From Desulfosporosinus sp. (GTDB lineage: Bacteria > Bacillota > Desulfitobacteriia > Desulfitobacteriales > Desulfitobacteriaceae), in assembly GCA_003513495.1 (NCBI GenBank), contig DOPM01000019.1:101134-165133 (forward strand): 64,000 nucleotides of DNA, written 5' to 3'. The position numbers and the translations under genes are program-made. The notes under the pieces were generated by a model. The model worked only from the letters and a program-made list of their open reading frames with translations, did no database searches and was not told the origin of the DNA. Positions 43,262-52,835 of the stretch are shown piece by piece; position 1 is the stretch's first letter, and the number at the start of each line of letters is the position of its first letter.

Positions 43262-44980
43262 ATGAAGTGGTTAAATAACTGGAAAACCTTTCACAAAATT
43301 AATGCTTTAGTCCTTGTCATGGTTATCTTTATGATCGGATTAAGTTCTATGGGTTACTATTATTATCGTCAAGTCAACGTTGCCATGAACGAAATCTATT
43401 CAAATTCCTTGATGTCTGTAAAACTAATCAATGAGACCAATGCCAATGTTCGAATGATTCGTAGTGTTAATATAGAGTATCTTTTAGCCCCTCTTGACTC
43501 TTTAAACAAACAAAGCCTACTCATTCAGACCTCCGTACTTAAAGGCTTCATTCTAGAATCCCTAGACAATTATACCCCCCTCGCCAAAGAACCCTTTGAA
43601 GTTGCAAAGCTAGCTCAGGTGAGAGACGCTCTGCAAAAATACGAAGAAGAATGGCAAGGAATTGTTTCTCTAGTGGAGAGTGGTGATAATGAAGCGGCCT
43701 ATAACAGTTTTTCAAATAATGTTACCCAACATTTAGACGAAATTAATACCCTTCTTCCAGAACTAGTGGACTATAGCGCTCAAAAAGCAAAAAGTACCAT
43801 TGTCCGCGAAAACTATAACTTTGACAATGCAGAAAAAATGTTGTTTGGATCTCCTCTTGCCGCTGCAATTCTCGCAATTTTCATTGGGGCTCTAGTAGCT
43901 CGGGCAATCTCCAAACCTCTACAAATAATGCTAGCAAATGTTCAAGAAGTCGCAGCAGGTAATCTTCAGCTCACCAAGAGCAGAACCCAATCCAAGGATG
44001 AAGCGGGATTATTAGCTCAGGCTTTTAATCAGATGACAGTTGCACTTTCTAATCTCATAAGACGAGTTTCAGAGTCATCTGAAGAAGTTACTTCCTCTGC
44101 CCACCAGCTTTTAGCGATTACTGAACAAGGCTCGAAGGCCACCAGGCAAATCGCAGTTGCAGTCGCAGAGGTAGCATATGGTACAGAAAAACAAGCTGAA
44201 GCAGTCAGTGAGACCGTAGTAGCTATAGAACAAATAAATGCTAACATTCAATCGGTTGCTGAGGTAGGTCAACGCGTAACAGCATTAACGTCTAAATCTG
44301 CTATTTCTACTGAAGATGGGCAAAGAGCACTCACCCAAGCTGTTGATCAAATGGCTAACATAAGCAAGGGCACTCAAGTTGTTAAAGAAGCTATCTCTTC
44401 GCTAGCAGATAGCTCCGAACAAATAGCTGACATTGCGAACTTAATATCAGGTATTACAGAACAAACAAACCTTCTCGCATTAAACGCTGCTATTGAAGCC
44501 GCCCGGGCGGGTGAACATGGGCGTGGTTTCTCCGTAGTGGCTGAAGAGGTTCGTAAATTGGCAGAAAAAGCAAAAGCTGCCACCGGGCAAATCACAGCGT
44601 TAGTTGTATTAAACAGACATAACATCGCTCACGCTATTGTTTCGATAGAGTCGGAAGAAGGTCACGTCAACGAGGGAATCAAAATGGTGAACAAAGTGGA
44701 TTACGCCCTAAGTGATATTCTAACGATGGTTAATGAAGTTTCCGAACAAGTAAGCGGAATTGCTTCTTCCATACAACAAATGACAGGCGGCAGTCAACAA
44801 ATCGTCTCAGGGGTTCAAGAGATTGGGTCGGTTAGTCAGAACAACGCTGAACAAGCGGCTAATGTATCCGCGGCAATTGATGAATTCGCGGCTACCTTCG
44901 ATGAGATTAACCTTTCTTGTCAGAGTCTGACTAACCTAGCCCAGAACTTACAAGTCGGAGTTAGCAATTTTAGAATCTGA
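43262..44980 (+). CDS. Methyl-accepting chemotaxis protein
   Basis: 572 residues: transmembrane helix 1 (INALVLVMVIFMIGLSSMGYYYY), a four-helix-bundle external sensor of about 150 residues, transmembrane helix 2 (LAAAILAIFIGALVA), HAMP (ISKPLQIMLANVQEVAAGNL) and the cytoplasmic hairpin with tip ITEQTNLLALNAAIEAARAGEHGRGFSVVAEEVRKLAEK. Ligand unknown. The segment after the tip (ALVVLNRHNIAHAIVSIESEE) differs from the usual methylation-helix consensus. ATG 43262 follows AGGAGGAATACTCTAA. Operon with the c-di-GMP gene. Confidence 0.95.
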   Translation: MKWLNNWKTFHKINALVLVMVIFMIGLSSMGYYYYRQVNVAMNEIYSNSLMSVKLINETNANVRMIRSVNIEYLLAPLDSLNKQSLLIQTSVLKGFILESLDNYTPLAKEPFEVAKLAQVRDALQKYEEEWQGIVSLVESGDNEAAYNSFSNNVTQHLDEINTLLPELVDYSAQKAKSTIVRENYNFDNAEKMLFGSPLAAAILAIFIGALVARAISKPLQIMLANVQEVAAGNLQLTKSRTQSKDEAGLLAQAFNQMTVALSNLIRRVSESSEEVTSSAHQLLAITEQGSKATRQIAVAVAEVAYGTEKQAEAVSETVVAIEQINANIQSVAEVGQRVTALTSKSAISTEDGQRALTQAVDQMANISKGTQVVKEAISSLADSSEQIADIANLISGITEQTNLLALNAAIEAARAGEHGRGFSVVAEEVRKLAEKAKAATGQITALVVLNRHNIAHAIVSIESEEGHVNEGIKMVNKVDYALSDILTMVNEVSEQVSGIASSIQQMTGGSQQIVSGVQEIGSVSQNNAEQAANVSAAIDEFAATFDEINLSCQSLTNLAQNLQVGVSNFRI

Positions 44981-45132
44981 AGTCTTTTCCCAATCGATTC
45001 TAAGTGAGTCCTCCATCATAAAAATTAATCGTATAACCGTTAATCCTGTCGAATTGCAGGAAATTGCGTTAGTTTGTGGAAGAGTTACAGAGTGGACCTT
45101 TCCTAAACTAACTTTGAAAGTAGGGAAGTATA

Positions 45133-46419
45133 TTGAAAAAGAGGTTTGTGCTTATTTTTGTCTTTGCGTTCATGTATTCTTTCACTTCGATTGCTTATGC
45201 TTCGACTGCCAAAAGACTTGCAGGGGAAACCAAATATGACACATCTGCCTTAATTGTTCAGGATGGCTGGCAACAATCCGATTACGCATTACTGGCATTT
45301 GGGGAAAACTACCCTGATGCGCTTAGTGCGGTTCCTCTTGCCAAAAAATATGATGCTCCAATACTATTAACCAGTGGGAATAGCTTACCAACCGTCACTA
45401 AGGAAACTTTAATCCGCCTACAGGTTAAGAATGTCTTTATCATCGGAGGTACAGCAGTAATACCCTCCTCAATTGATACGGAATTACAGGGGATGAAAAT
45501 TAGCGTGACCCGCGTTGCTGGTCGCGATCGATATGATACCGCTATTAAGATAGCAGAACAATTCCCTTCTCCTACTGAAATCATGATAGTTACGGGAGAA
45601 GATTATCCGGATGCCCTGTCGATTGGTCCCATCGCCGCCTTAAAACAAACGCCGATCATACTCGTGCCAAAGGATTATTTGCCAGCTTCGGTGCAAGCAT
45701 ATCTATCAACAAACAAGATTAACAAATCCTATGTTGTCGGTGATTCGACCATTATATCCGATAACCTCGTTGATCAATTTCCTGGTTCAGAAAGAATCGT
45801 TGTAGGTGTTGATAAATACGAACGCAATATCAACGTTAATACTGAATTTGATCATTTATTTAGCTCAAAGGATTTTTGCCTAACAACGGGCGAAGGATAT
45901 GCCGATGCGTTAACTGGTGCTGCATATGCGGCAAAGAAAGAACTACCCATAGTTTTAGTGAATGATAACCCACCTTTAATTACTAGACAATTTACAGTTG
46001 ATAAACTCAATCAATATAATGATGGAGTTCCTTATGTATTCGGTGGCAGCGTGGTAGTTCCAGATAGTGTTGTGGAATATTTATTGACCCTTCCCGATAC
46101 AGACCAGACAAATAAGCCCTCTGCTCCAACTAACTTGGTTGCGACCCCTATTTCCAGCAGCCAAATAACGATTCAATGGGATCAGATTAGTGATGCCGAT
46201 TATTACCATATATACTACACTCTCCATGACCCAAACTCATTTCTCTATTCATTTATTAATAGCGACGGCAGTAAATTGCAATGTAAATGGTTTCCTCAAA
46301 GCTCTGCTCAATTGAATGATATAGAGGCTAACACCACTGTGTATTTTAAGGTAACCTCTGTCAAAGACGGAGTTGAATCAAATTACAGTAACGTTGCAAG
46401 TGCATTAACTTTTCCTTGA
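45133..46419 (+). CDS. Secreted cell-wall-binding (CWB2 x3) protein with fibronectin type III domain
   Basis: 428 residues from TTG 45133 (AGGGAAG upstream). A signal peptide (KKRFVLIFVFAFMYSFTSIAYA) is followed by three cell-wall-binding type 2 repeats, each with RLAG/RVAGRDRYDTA-like and YPDALS/YADALTG motifs and an IGG/FGG strand end, then an FN3-like domain (APTNLVATPISSSQITIQWDQISDADYYHIYYT). CWB2 repeats anchor proteins to wall polymers of Gram-positive bacteria such as Clostridioides. No catalytic domain, so an adhesin or surface-layer role is likely. It lies 152 bp after the chemoreceptor gene. Confidence 0.9.
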   Translation: MKKRFVLIFVFAFMYSFTSIAYASTAKRLAGETKYDTSALIVQDGWQQSDYALLAFGENYPDALSAVPLAKKYDAPILLTSGNSLPTVTKETLIRLQVKNVFIIGGTAVIPSSIDTELQGMKISVTRVAGRDRYDTAIKIAEQFPSPTEIMIVTGEDYPDALSIGPIAALKQTPIILVPKDYLPASVQAYLSTNKINKSYVVGDSTIISDNLVDQFPGSERIVVGVDKYERNINVNTEFDHLFSSKDFCLTTGEGYADALTGAAYAAKKELPIVLVNDNPPLITRQFTVDKLNQYNDGVPYVFGGSVVVPDSVVEYLLTLPDTDQTNKPSAPTNLVATPISSSQITIQWDQISDADYYHIYYTLHDPNSFLYSFINSDGSKLQCKWFPQSSAQLNDIEANTTVYFKVTSVKDGVESNYSNVASALTFP

Positions 46420-46492
46420 CATTGGTCCTACATGAGCTGTCATACAAATAATTAACTAATTAACCATTAATTTTAGCAGATCGATAGGGTCA

Positions 46493-47896
46493 TTATTGAT
46501 TTTCCACGTCAGCGGCTAAGTTAAGAATAGCCTGAGTATACACTTTGGTCGTCTTTAGAAGATTTTCGACAGTTATGTATTCATCTGGACAATGAATTAC
46601 TTCCGGCTCACCAGGAAAAGTGGGCCCAAAGGCGACTCCTTGAGGAAGCACTTTAGCATAGGTTCCCCCGCCAATAGCAAAAGCAAAGGGCTCCAGCCCA
46701 GTCACATCGGAATAGGCTTTCAGCAAGGATTGAACTAAAGGACTGTCTTTTGGGACATGATGAGGTTCTTGATGGCTTAGAATCTTAATAGTAAATCCTT
46801 CGCTTTGAGCTATCTTTTCAATTGGCAGAAAAACATCGTCACGCTGGTAGGTAACTGGATAACGAATATCTAATACGAAGCGAAGATTTTCTGACGTCAA
46901 ATCTAAAATACCCAGGCTGAGGGATAGTTTACCAGAGGGTTCATCACTTAGCGCAACTCCAAATCCTTCACCATAAAAACCTGTACCAGGGTAGGTCAAC
47001 ATAGAATCAAGGGTTTGCTTTTCCTCAGAGCTAAGGGGTAATGTCCTCAGAAATCTCAAGGCATAAAGCACTGCATTTTTTCCATTCTGGGGGAGGCTTC
47101 CGTGTGAGCTAACTCCCTTGAAAACCAGCTTAACCTCTTGCTCTGATTCTTGGCTCTCAAGATTTCCGCTAACCCCTTCTGGGAAAGAGAAATTCTTTAA
47201 CTGGTTAACCAAATTAGTATATGAGATTTCCTTTAAAGTTACGTCACATCGATCCGGCACGACATTCGCTCGTTCTCCGCCCTGGATACGAACTAGATGT
47301 GGGAATGAGGTCATATAGGATTTACTTAATTCCAGATGGAGTATTCCTTTCTCTGCATGGATCACCGGAAACTCTGCATCGGGCGCAAATCCGATTTGAG
47401 GAACTTCTTCTTTCTTCAAGTAATAGGCCATATCATCCCAGCCTGATTCCTCATCCGTACCTAAAATCAGGCGAACTCGCATATTCAAGGGTATGTTAGC
47501 ATCTTTAATCGCCTTCATAGCAAAGAGAGCTGCAAGAGTTGGTCCTTTATCATCTAAGGCACCTCTGCCAAAGATTTTTCCGTCCCGAATAGTTCCACTA
47601 TAAGGGGGTACAGACCATCCATCCCCTTCTGGAACGACATCAAGATGCCCTAGTATTCCCAATAGTTCACCCTTGCCCATTTCAATATGTCCAGCATATC
47701 CTTCGACGTTTTTAATCGCAAGGCCAAAGCTATTTCCTAATGCTAAAGTCCAATCTAACGCCTCTTTAACACCCGGCCCAAATGGAGCACCAGGGGATGC
47801 ATTTTCTATATCTTTGACACTCTTAATTTGGATACATGCCTGTACCGCCGCTGTTATTTCTTCTTTCATTAAATCAATTTGTTCCTCGAGAAGCAT
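46493..47896 (-). CDS. pepV: M20 dipeptidase, PepV-like
   Basis: 467 residues. Di-zinc aminopeptidase fold with LGILGHLDVVPEGDGW (His and catalytic Asp), GRGALDDKGPTLAAL (bridging Asp), TDEESGWDDMAYY (catalytic Glu and metal ligand), and C-terminal AIGGGTYAKVLP and GEPEVIHCPDEYITVENLL. Cleaves dipeptides with broad specificity in the cytoplasm. ATG 47896 follows GGAGGATTC. Stands alone between convergent and same-strand neighbours. Confidence 0.92.
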   Translation of the reverse strand: MLLEEQIDLMKEEITAAVQACIQIKSVKDIENASPGAPFGPGVKEALDWTLALGNSFGLAIKNVEGYAGHIEMGKGELLGILGHLDVVPEGDGWSVPPYSGTIRDGKIFGRGALDDKGPTLAALFAMKAIKDANIPLNMRVRLILGTDEESGWDDMAYYLKKEEVPQIGFAPDAEFPVIHAEKGILHLELSKSYMTSFPHLVRIQGGERANVVPDRCDVTLKEISYTNLVNQLKNFSFPEGVSGNLESQESEQEVKLVFKGVSSHGSLPQNGKNAVLYALRFLRTLPLSSEEKQTLDSMLTYPGTGFYGEGFGVALSDEPSGKLSLSLGILDLTSENLRFVLDIRYPVTYQRDDVFLPIEKIAQSEGFTIKILSHQEPHHVPKDSPLVQSLLKAYSDVTGLEPFAFAIGGGTYAKVLPQGVAFGPTFPGEPEVIHCPDEYITVENLLKTTKVYTQAILNLAADVENQ

Positions 47897-47954
47897 AGTT
47901 TGAATCCTCCATTTTTTTATTAAGTAATCCTAGCATTCCCTAATTTAGTAATGA

Positions 47955-49967
47955 TTATGGTAAAGGAGAAAACTTAACCTCAATGGTTGTACCCTTTATT
48001 ACTATTTTCCCCGGTTGAGGGAATTGTTGAACTACTAATCCACTACCGGTAAAATCAAAATGCAGTTCTGATTTTGCCAGTGTTTCTCCTACCTGCCGCA
48101 TAGTCATACCTGTTAAATCAGGAATCACAATTTCACCGGCAACAGGTGTGCGTTCAGGGACAACTGGTTGAGGTGTTGGTCTAACTGCAGAATCACTGGG
48201 TAAAATGGTGACCGTACTTTCAGTATCGTTTGCTACAGGAAGACCATAGTATTGGAGAGCACCTTCTATAATTGCTTTCGCTCTCGGTCCTGCCAAGGTT
48301 CCCCCTTGATGTCCTTCCTCAGTTCTTGGTGTATCAATAATGACAAGGACAGCAATTTTAGGATCTTCTGCCGGAGCATATGCTGCGAATGAGGCAATGT
48401 AGTCTGTCTGAGAATACCCCCCTGTACTTGGATCTACTTTCTGAGCAGTTCCCGTTTTCCCTGCAACTCTGATACCTGGAATATAAGCCGTACGTCCTGT
48501 TCCATCGGAAACAACTTGTTCAAGAATGTTTGTCATTTGCATAGCCGTTGATTTCGAAATGACTTGACGTATTGGGGTGGGTTCTTGCTGTTTCACAAGC
48601 TGTCCATTATACGATGTGATTTTATCCACGACATAGGGACGATAAAGAGTTCCACCATTGGCTACCGCGGAAATTGCGGTCAACAATTGGATAGGAGTCA
48701 CTGAATTGGCTTGGCCAAAGGACATAGTCGCGATATCAATGTCTCTAATCTTCTCTTGAGGAAGGAGTAATCCACTTTCTTCCCCGGAAATATCAATTCC
48801 TGTTTTTGAACCAAATCCGAAAGCCTTTAAATAAGTATTAAAGGTCATTTTACCTAACTTCATACCAACTTGCGCAAGTACGACATTAGAAGACAACTGC
48901 ATACCTTTTGTAAAGGTAGGCTGCCCGTGGGGTTTTTGGTCAGAGTCCCAGTTCGTAATATAAAGCGGAGGTATGCGCAGGTACCCGGGATCATCGAAGG
49001 TTTCATCCGGGTGGGTTATTCCTTCTTCTAATGCAGCCGCACCAGTAATTATTTTAAAGGTTGATCCCGGTTCATAGGACATACTGATTGCTAGATTACG
49101 GCGAACTTCGGGTGAGACTTGATTGTAGTCTGTAGGATCAAATGAGGGACGAGATCCCATACCTAATATACGTCCTGTCTTCGGGTCCATTGCTAGAATT
49201 GTAACACTATTGGCTTTAGTCGCTTGCTGCGCTTCATCTAGCTGTTGTTCAATAAAATACTGAATTGTGGAGTCTATGGTTAATGTTAGGGAATTTCCGG
49301 GCCGCGATGGATCACCTTGATTAAGGGCATCCAATATAGAGCGTGCTCTAACATCTTGTTCCTCGGATTGAAAACCTGGCTTACCATACAATTCCTTATC
49401 ATAATAGTATTCAACCCCTTCTACACCATGTCCGTCTCGATTAACGATGCCAAGTGCAGATGCTGCAAACATACCCATGGGATAGACACGTTTTTCTTCG
49501 TCACTGGATCCAACTCCAGGGATCTTTAGATCCATAATATTATCAGCTTTATGTATATCTACTTGATGTGCCAGGCTAATCCAAGAGAGATTCTTATTTA
49601 GTTTATCGAGGACAACTTGAGAATCAATTTCCAAAACACTTCCAAGTTCCTTCGCAACCTCTTCTTTAGTTCGTTTAAATTGACCTTTCTCAATTAGATT
49701 GCTTAAGGTCTTCGGGTCAGCATAGATTTCCTTGACTGGGATACTTTGAGCTAAAACATTTCCTTGTGCATCAAAGATGGTTCCTCGATCTGGTCTTAGG
49801 CTTTGATCAATGGTTCTTCGCTCTATTCCTTTGGCCTTAAGGTCTGACGCCTGTACTACTTGAAGGATAACAAGTCTACAGGTTACAAGCAGGATTATCA
49901 CCAGTAATATTAACTGAATCCAACGATCCCGTGAAAAATATTGGATCTTTGTTCTGCTTTTTCTCAA
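47955..49967 (-). CDS. Class B penicillin-binding protein with PASTA domain (PBP2/SpoVD-like)
   Basis: 670 residues from TTG 49967, preceded by AAAGGAGGGG; the frame open to 49991 includes that site. A membrane anchor (IQLILLVIILLVTCRLVILQVV), dimerisation domain (RGTIFDAQGNVLAQSI), transpeptidase with SxxK (GSTFKI), SxN (LSSNVVLA) and KTG (AGKTGTAQ), and one C-terminal PASTA domain (IPDLTGMTMRQVGETLAKSEL) are seen. It crosslinks peptidoglycan. Whether it serves division, SpoVD-type spore cortex, or another role is not resolved; no ftsL or mraY neighbours are here. Confidence 0.93.
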   Translation of the reverse strand: MRKSRTKIQYFSRDRWIQLILLVIILLVTCRLVILQVVQASDLKAKGIERRTIDQSLRPDRGTIFDAQGNVLAQSIPVKEIYADPKTLSNLIEKGQFKRTKEEVAKELGSVLEIDSQVVLDKLNKNLSWISLAHQVDIHKADNIMDLKIPGVGSSDEEKRVYPMGMFAASALGIVNRDGHGVEGVEYYYDKELYGKPGFQSEEQDVRARSILDALNQGDPSRPGNSLTLTIDSTIQYFIEQQLDEAQQATKANSVTILAMDPKTGRILGMGSRPSFDPTDYNQVSPEVRRNLAISMSYEPGSTFKIITGAAALEEGITHPDETFDDPGYLRIPPLYITNWDSDQKPHGQPTFTKGMQLSSNVVLAQVGMKLGKMTFNTYLKAFGFGSKTGIDISGEESGLLLPQEKIRDIDIATMSFGQANSVTPIQLLTAISAVANGGTLYRPYVVDKITSYNGQLVKQQEPTPIRQVISKSTAMQMTNILEQVVSDGTGRTAYIPGIRVAGKTGTAQKVDPSTGGYSQTDYIASFAAYAPAEDPKIAVLVIIDTPRTEEGHQGGTLAGPRAKAIIEGALQYYGLPVANDTESTVTILPSDSAVRPTPQPVVPERTPVAGEIVIPDLTGMTMRQVGETLAKSELHFDFTGSGLVVQQFPQPGKIVIKGTTIEVKFSPLP

Positions 49968-50252
49968 AGTGTCCCCTCCTTTCTTGGTCATAACAACATT
50001 TTATCAATGATTTTTACCTTTCTTTCATGTGAAAGATTTAATTTATAGGAATTTTCACAATGAAGATTTCATATCAAGCTACGAATCAAATCGAGGATCC
50101 TGCCGAAAAAGAACTTACGCTTTCCTAACTAACGATGACTTTTTTCAAAGCCACCTTGCTAAGAAACCGCAAGCTCTTGATTCTATTTTGTCCTCAGAAG
50201 ACGGAAAAATACGCTGCAAAAAAGTGGTATTTTTATGAAACTCTGGTACAAC

Positions 50253-51215
50253 TTAGACACTCTTATCATGTGATGAATTACTAGGCTTTGTTAAAAAAAC
50301 ACTACTGATTAATCCAATAACCAGTCCTCCAAGGTGCGCATAATTATCAATGCCCGGTTGAGTGAGTCCAAACCCAAAATTGATAAGAATGACAACTACT
50401 AGATTCATACCTAAGCCTGATTTCCAAAGGGATGGGCGCTTTAAACTATAATATAACAGAGCTCCTAAAAGTCCGAAAATCGCCCCTGAAGCTCCTGCGG
50501 AAAGAGCTGGCGAAAAATAAAAACTAGCAATTGAGCCCCCAAGACCACTCAAACTATAGATTAAAATGAACCGCCAACGCCCGAACCTTTCTTCCATAAA
50601 GGGACCTAAAGACCATAGTGCATAAAGGTTGAAAATCAAGTGCATTAGCCCAATATGAATAAACATACTAGTAAAAAAGCGCCATACTTCACCTGCTTGA
50701 ATCAAAGAGTTAACCTTCGCACCAAAAGTAATAAGAACACGTTGATCAGTCGATCCTCCCGCCATAGTCATTAGTAAGAACACGATGATATTGATACTTA
50801 GCAGGAAGTAGCTTAGTAAAGGTATTGTATGATTATTCCCCCTGCTTTGCTGGTGAAAAGTTGGATTACCACTGGCAAGCTGCTTTAACCAATTAGGAAT
50901 CGTTGGATCATTGGTTGGAGGAAATGGTAACAGATTCCCCCTCTGGGTATCCCAATACCAAAATTGAAGATCTGTATGCTTGTTATCCCTAAGGAATGAC
51001 GAATCAACTCCTTCAGGGCATAGAACAATAACATCCCATTTTGAAACTTCGGTATTACCCTGGATCAACTGTTTAAAGTCTAAAGGAAGATCATTAATAT
51101 CTCCAAACAGAAGCCCACGTTTAAGGGACTCGTGTGCAGCAGACAACCAGGTTCCTTCTAATTTGACAAGTTTCCAGCCCGATTGTTGGAGCGAATGAAT
51201 AATATTTGCGAACAT
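50253..51215 (-). CDS. Rhomboid family intramembrane serine protease
   Basis: 320 residues. An N-terminal soluble region of about 130 residues precedes six helices with the catalytic Ser in GASGAIFGLLGALLYY and His in DNYAHLGGLVIGL, plus HIGLMHLIFNLYALWSLGPFMEERFG, the rhomboid H-x-x-x-N box. It cleaves transmembrane substrates. It starts 15 bp after larC ends, at the place where a LarC2 region might be expected. ATG 51215 follows GAGGTG. Confidence 0.92.
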   Translation of the reverse strand: MFANIIHSLQQSGWKLVKLEGTWLSAAHESLKRGLLFGDINDLPLDFKQLIQGNTEVSKWDVIVLCPEGVDSSFLRDNKHTDLQFWYWDTQRGNLLPFPPTNDPTIPNWLKQLASGNPTFHQQSRGNNHTIPLLSYFLLSINIIVFLLMTMAGGSTDQRVLITFGAKVNSLIQAGEVWRFFTSMFIHIGLMHLIFNLYALWSLGPFMEERFGRWRFILIYSLSGLGGSIASFYFSPALSAGASGAIFGLLGALLYYSLKRPSLWKSGLGMNLVVVILINFGFGLTQPGIDNYAHLGGLVIGLISSVFLTKPSNSSHDKSV

Positions 51216-51230
51216 AGTTCACCTCTGTCT

Positions 51231-52046
51231 CTAAATATCTCCTAAAACCGCTCGCAATAAACTTGGAATGCCATAATCATTTTTTCCAGAACCGTATCCA
51301 ACATTGATTAAATTCATCTCAGGAAACGTTGATTGTTCTGCTAAGGCACTCACGAGAGCAGCTCCGGTTGGAGTAATAAGTTCGCCAATTATTCCGGATT
51401 CACGAAATTTATATCCTTTTAAAAGCATAAGTGTAGCAGGTGCCGGGAGTGGTAATGTACCATGAGCACACTTCACAAAACCATGAGACCAAGGTAGAGT
51501 AGGCACCTTTATTGTATCAATATCCAGGTGATCTAAAGCAATGCACGTCCCTACGATATCAACAAGGGAATCAACTGCTCCAACTTCGTGGAAGTGAACC
51601 TCTTCGAGGGTCGTTCCATGAACGTGGGCCTCTGCTTCAGCCAAAACATTAAAAACCCTGAGGGCATTGTTTCTGGAACGTTCAGATAAATTTCCACTTA
51701 AGATCATCGTCTGAATATCCGAAAGACGGCGTTTTCGTTTATGATGAGGGGCAGGGTCATGCTTATGATTATGATTATGATTATGATTATGATTATGCGC
51801 ATGTTTAGTATTATGAGCGTGCTCAGGTTCGTGATGATGATCTAAAGATTCAGTAAGAACAACATTAATGTCTGTAGCCTGAATACCGTGGACTTGCCGT
51901 TTATGAACCTCGAGCACAAATTCAGTTAATCCCATTGAGTGAAGTTCATTAACAATAATTTCAGGATCAACACCTAGGGCAATCAATGATCCGAGAGCCA
52001 TGTCACCGCTGATTCCAGCAAAGGTATCCCAATATAAAACGCTCAA
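51231..52046 (-). CDS. larC: LarC N-terminal part (LarC1-like), nickel insertion for the pincer cofactor
   Basis: 271 residues from TTG 52046 (GAGAGGAG upstream). LarC inserts nickel into the pincer nucleotide cofactor of LarA-type racemases. The N-terminal domain is complete: YWDTFAGISGDMALGSLIALG, a His-rich loop (residues about 70-103), HFHEVGAVDSLVDIVG, and ITPTGAALVSAL. It stops after VGYGSGKNDYGIPSLLRAVLGD, about where LarC1 ends in Lactobacillus, and no LarC2 region follows; the next gene is rhomboid. Full LarC proteins are about 400 residues. Either a shortened LarC works alone here or LarC2 is encoded elsewhere. Confidence 0.9.
   Translation of the reverse strand: MSVLYWDTFAGISGDMALGSLIALGVDPEIIVNELHSMGLTEFVLEVHKRQVHGIQATDINVVLTESLDHHHEPEHAHNTKHAHNHNHNHNHNHKHDPAPHHKRKRRLSDIQTMILSGNLSERSRNNALRVFNVLAEAEAHVHGTTLEEVHFHEVGAVDSLVDIVGTCIALDHLDIDTIKVPTLPWSHGFVKCAHGTLPLPAPATLMLLKGYKFRESGIIGELITPTGAALVSALAEQSTFPEMNLINVGYGSGKNDYGIPSLLRAVLGDI
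51763..51797. repeat. Hexanucleotide tandem repeat encoding a His-Asn track in LarC
   Basis: TTATGA is repeated almost six times (51763-51797) and encodes repeated His-Asn dipeptides on the minus strand, inside the metal-binding loop of LarC. The repeat length could vary by slippage in units of two residues without changing frame. Confidence 0.8.
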
Positions 52047-52060
52047 ATAAATACTCCTCT

Positions 52061-52822
52061 CTACCGATCTTTTATTATGCGGCGTACTATGGCAGAGGCT
52101 AAGGAAGCTGCCCCAAAACCATTATCAATGTTAACAACACCGATTCCTGAGGCACAGCTGTTTAACATGCTAAGTAATGCTGCTAGACCTTGAAAGTGGG
52201 CACCATACCCCACGCTGGTAGGTACTGCAATAACTGGTTGCTCGACAAGGCCTCCGACCACGCTGGCTAAGGCACCTTCCATTCCTGCAACGACAATGAT
52301 TACGTCTGCCTGATCCATAAGTTCTCGTTGTCCTAGCAGCCTATGTATCCCTGCTACCCCAACGTCAAATAAAGTATCGACTTCATGCCCCATATATCGA
52401 GCAGTCAGCCAGGCTTCTTGAGCTACTGGTAGATCTGCGGTGCCGGCCGTCATAATAAGAATCCTACCCGGAATAGTAGGCTCAGCAAGGGGCCTGAGAA
52501 GAAGGCAGTGAGCCTGTCGATCATAATAAGCCTCTGGGAAGTGAGGCAGAATCACTTCTGCCGTCGGATAGTCAAGCCTTGTAGCCAAGACATTTTGAGC
52601 CTTGGTCCCTAAGTGTTTTAAGATTGAAATAATATGATCAGGTTGTTTACCTTGACAGAAAATAACTTCTGACTGCCCTGTTCTCAGGGCACGATGATGA
52701 TCTAAGCGAGCAAAGTCTAAGTTTTCATAGGGTAGGTCCTTTAACTCCTGAAGCGCTTTATCTGGGGAACAGGAACCTTGTTGAACAGATTCAAGAAGGG
52801 CTCTAATGGTCTCTTCATTCAT
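52061..52822 (-). CDS. larB: LarB, pyridinium-3,5-biscarboxylic acid mononucleotide synthase
   Basis: 253 residues, PurE-related. LarB carboxylates and hydrolyses nicotinic acid adenine dinucleotide to start the nickel-pincer cofactor. TAGTADLPVAQEAWLTARYMG, DVGVAGIHRLLG, VVAGMEGALASVVGGLVEQPVIAVPTSVGYGAHFQGLAALLSMLNSCASGIGVVNIDNGFGAA is the LarB signature region. ATG 52822 follows AGGAGGAAATAT. Order larE-larB-larC. Confidence 0.95.
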   Translation of the reverse strand: MNEETIRALLESVQQGSCSPDKALQELKDLPYENLDFARLDHHRALRTGQSEVIFCQGKQPDHIISILKHLGTKAQNVLATRLDYPTAEVILPHFPEAYYDRQAHCLLLRPLAEPTIPGRILIMTAGTADLPVAQEAWLTARYMGHEVDTLFDVGVAGIHRLLGQRELMDQADVIIVVAGMEGALASVVGGLVEQPVIAVPTSVGYGAHFQGLAALLSMLNSCASGIGVVNIDNGFGAASLASAIVRRIIKDR

Positions 52823-52835
52823 ATATTTCCTCCTG

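Noticed and set aside
50029..50238. 69-aa plus-strand ORF between the penicillin-binding protein and rhomboid genes
   Set aside because: Starts with GTG without a ribosome site and has no recognisable composition or family; likely chance.
51216..51235. Programmed frameshift making full-length LarC
   Set aside because: Only about 15 bp separate larC from the rhomboid gene and no LarC2-like reading frame is present.
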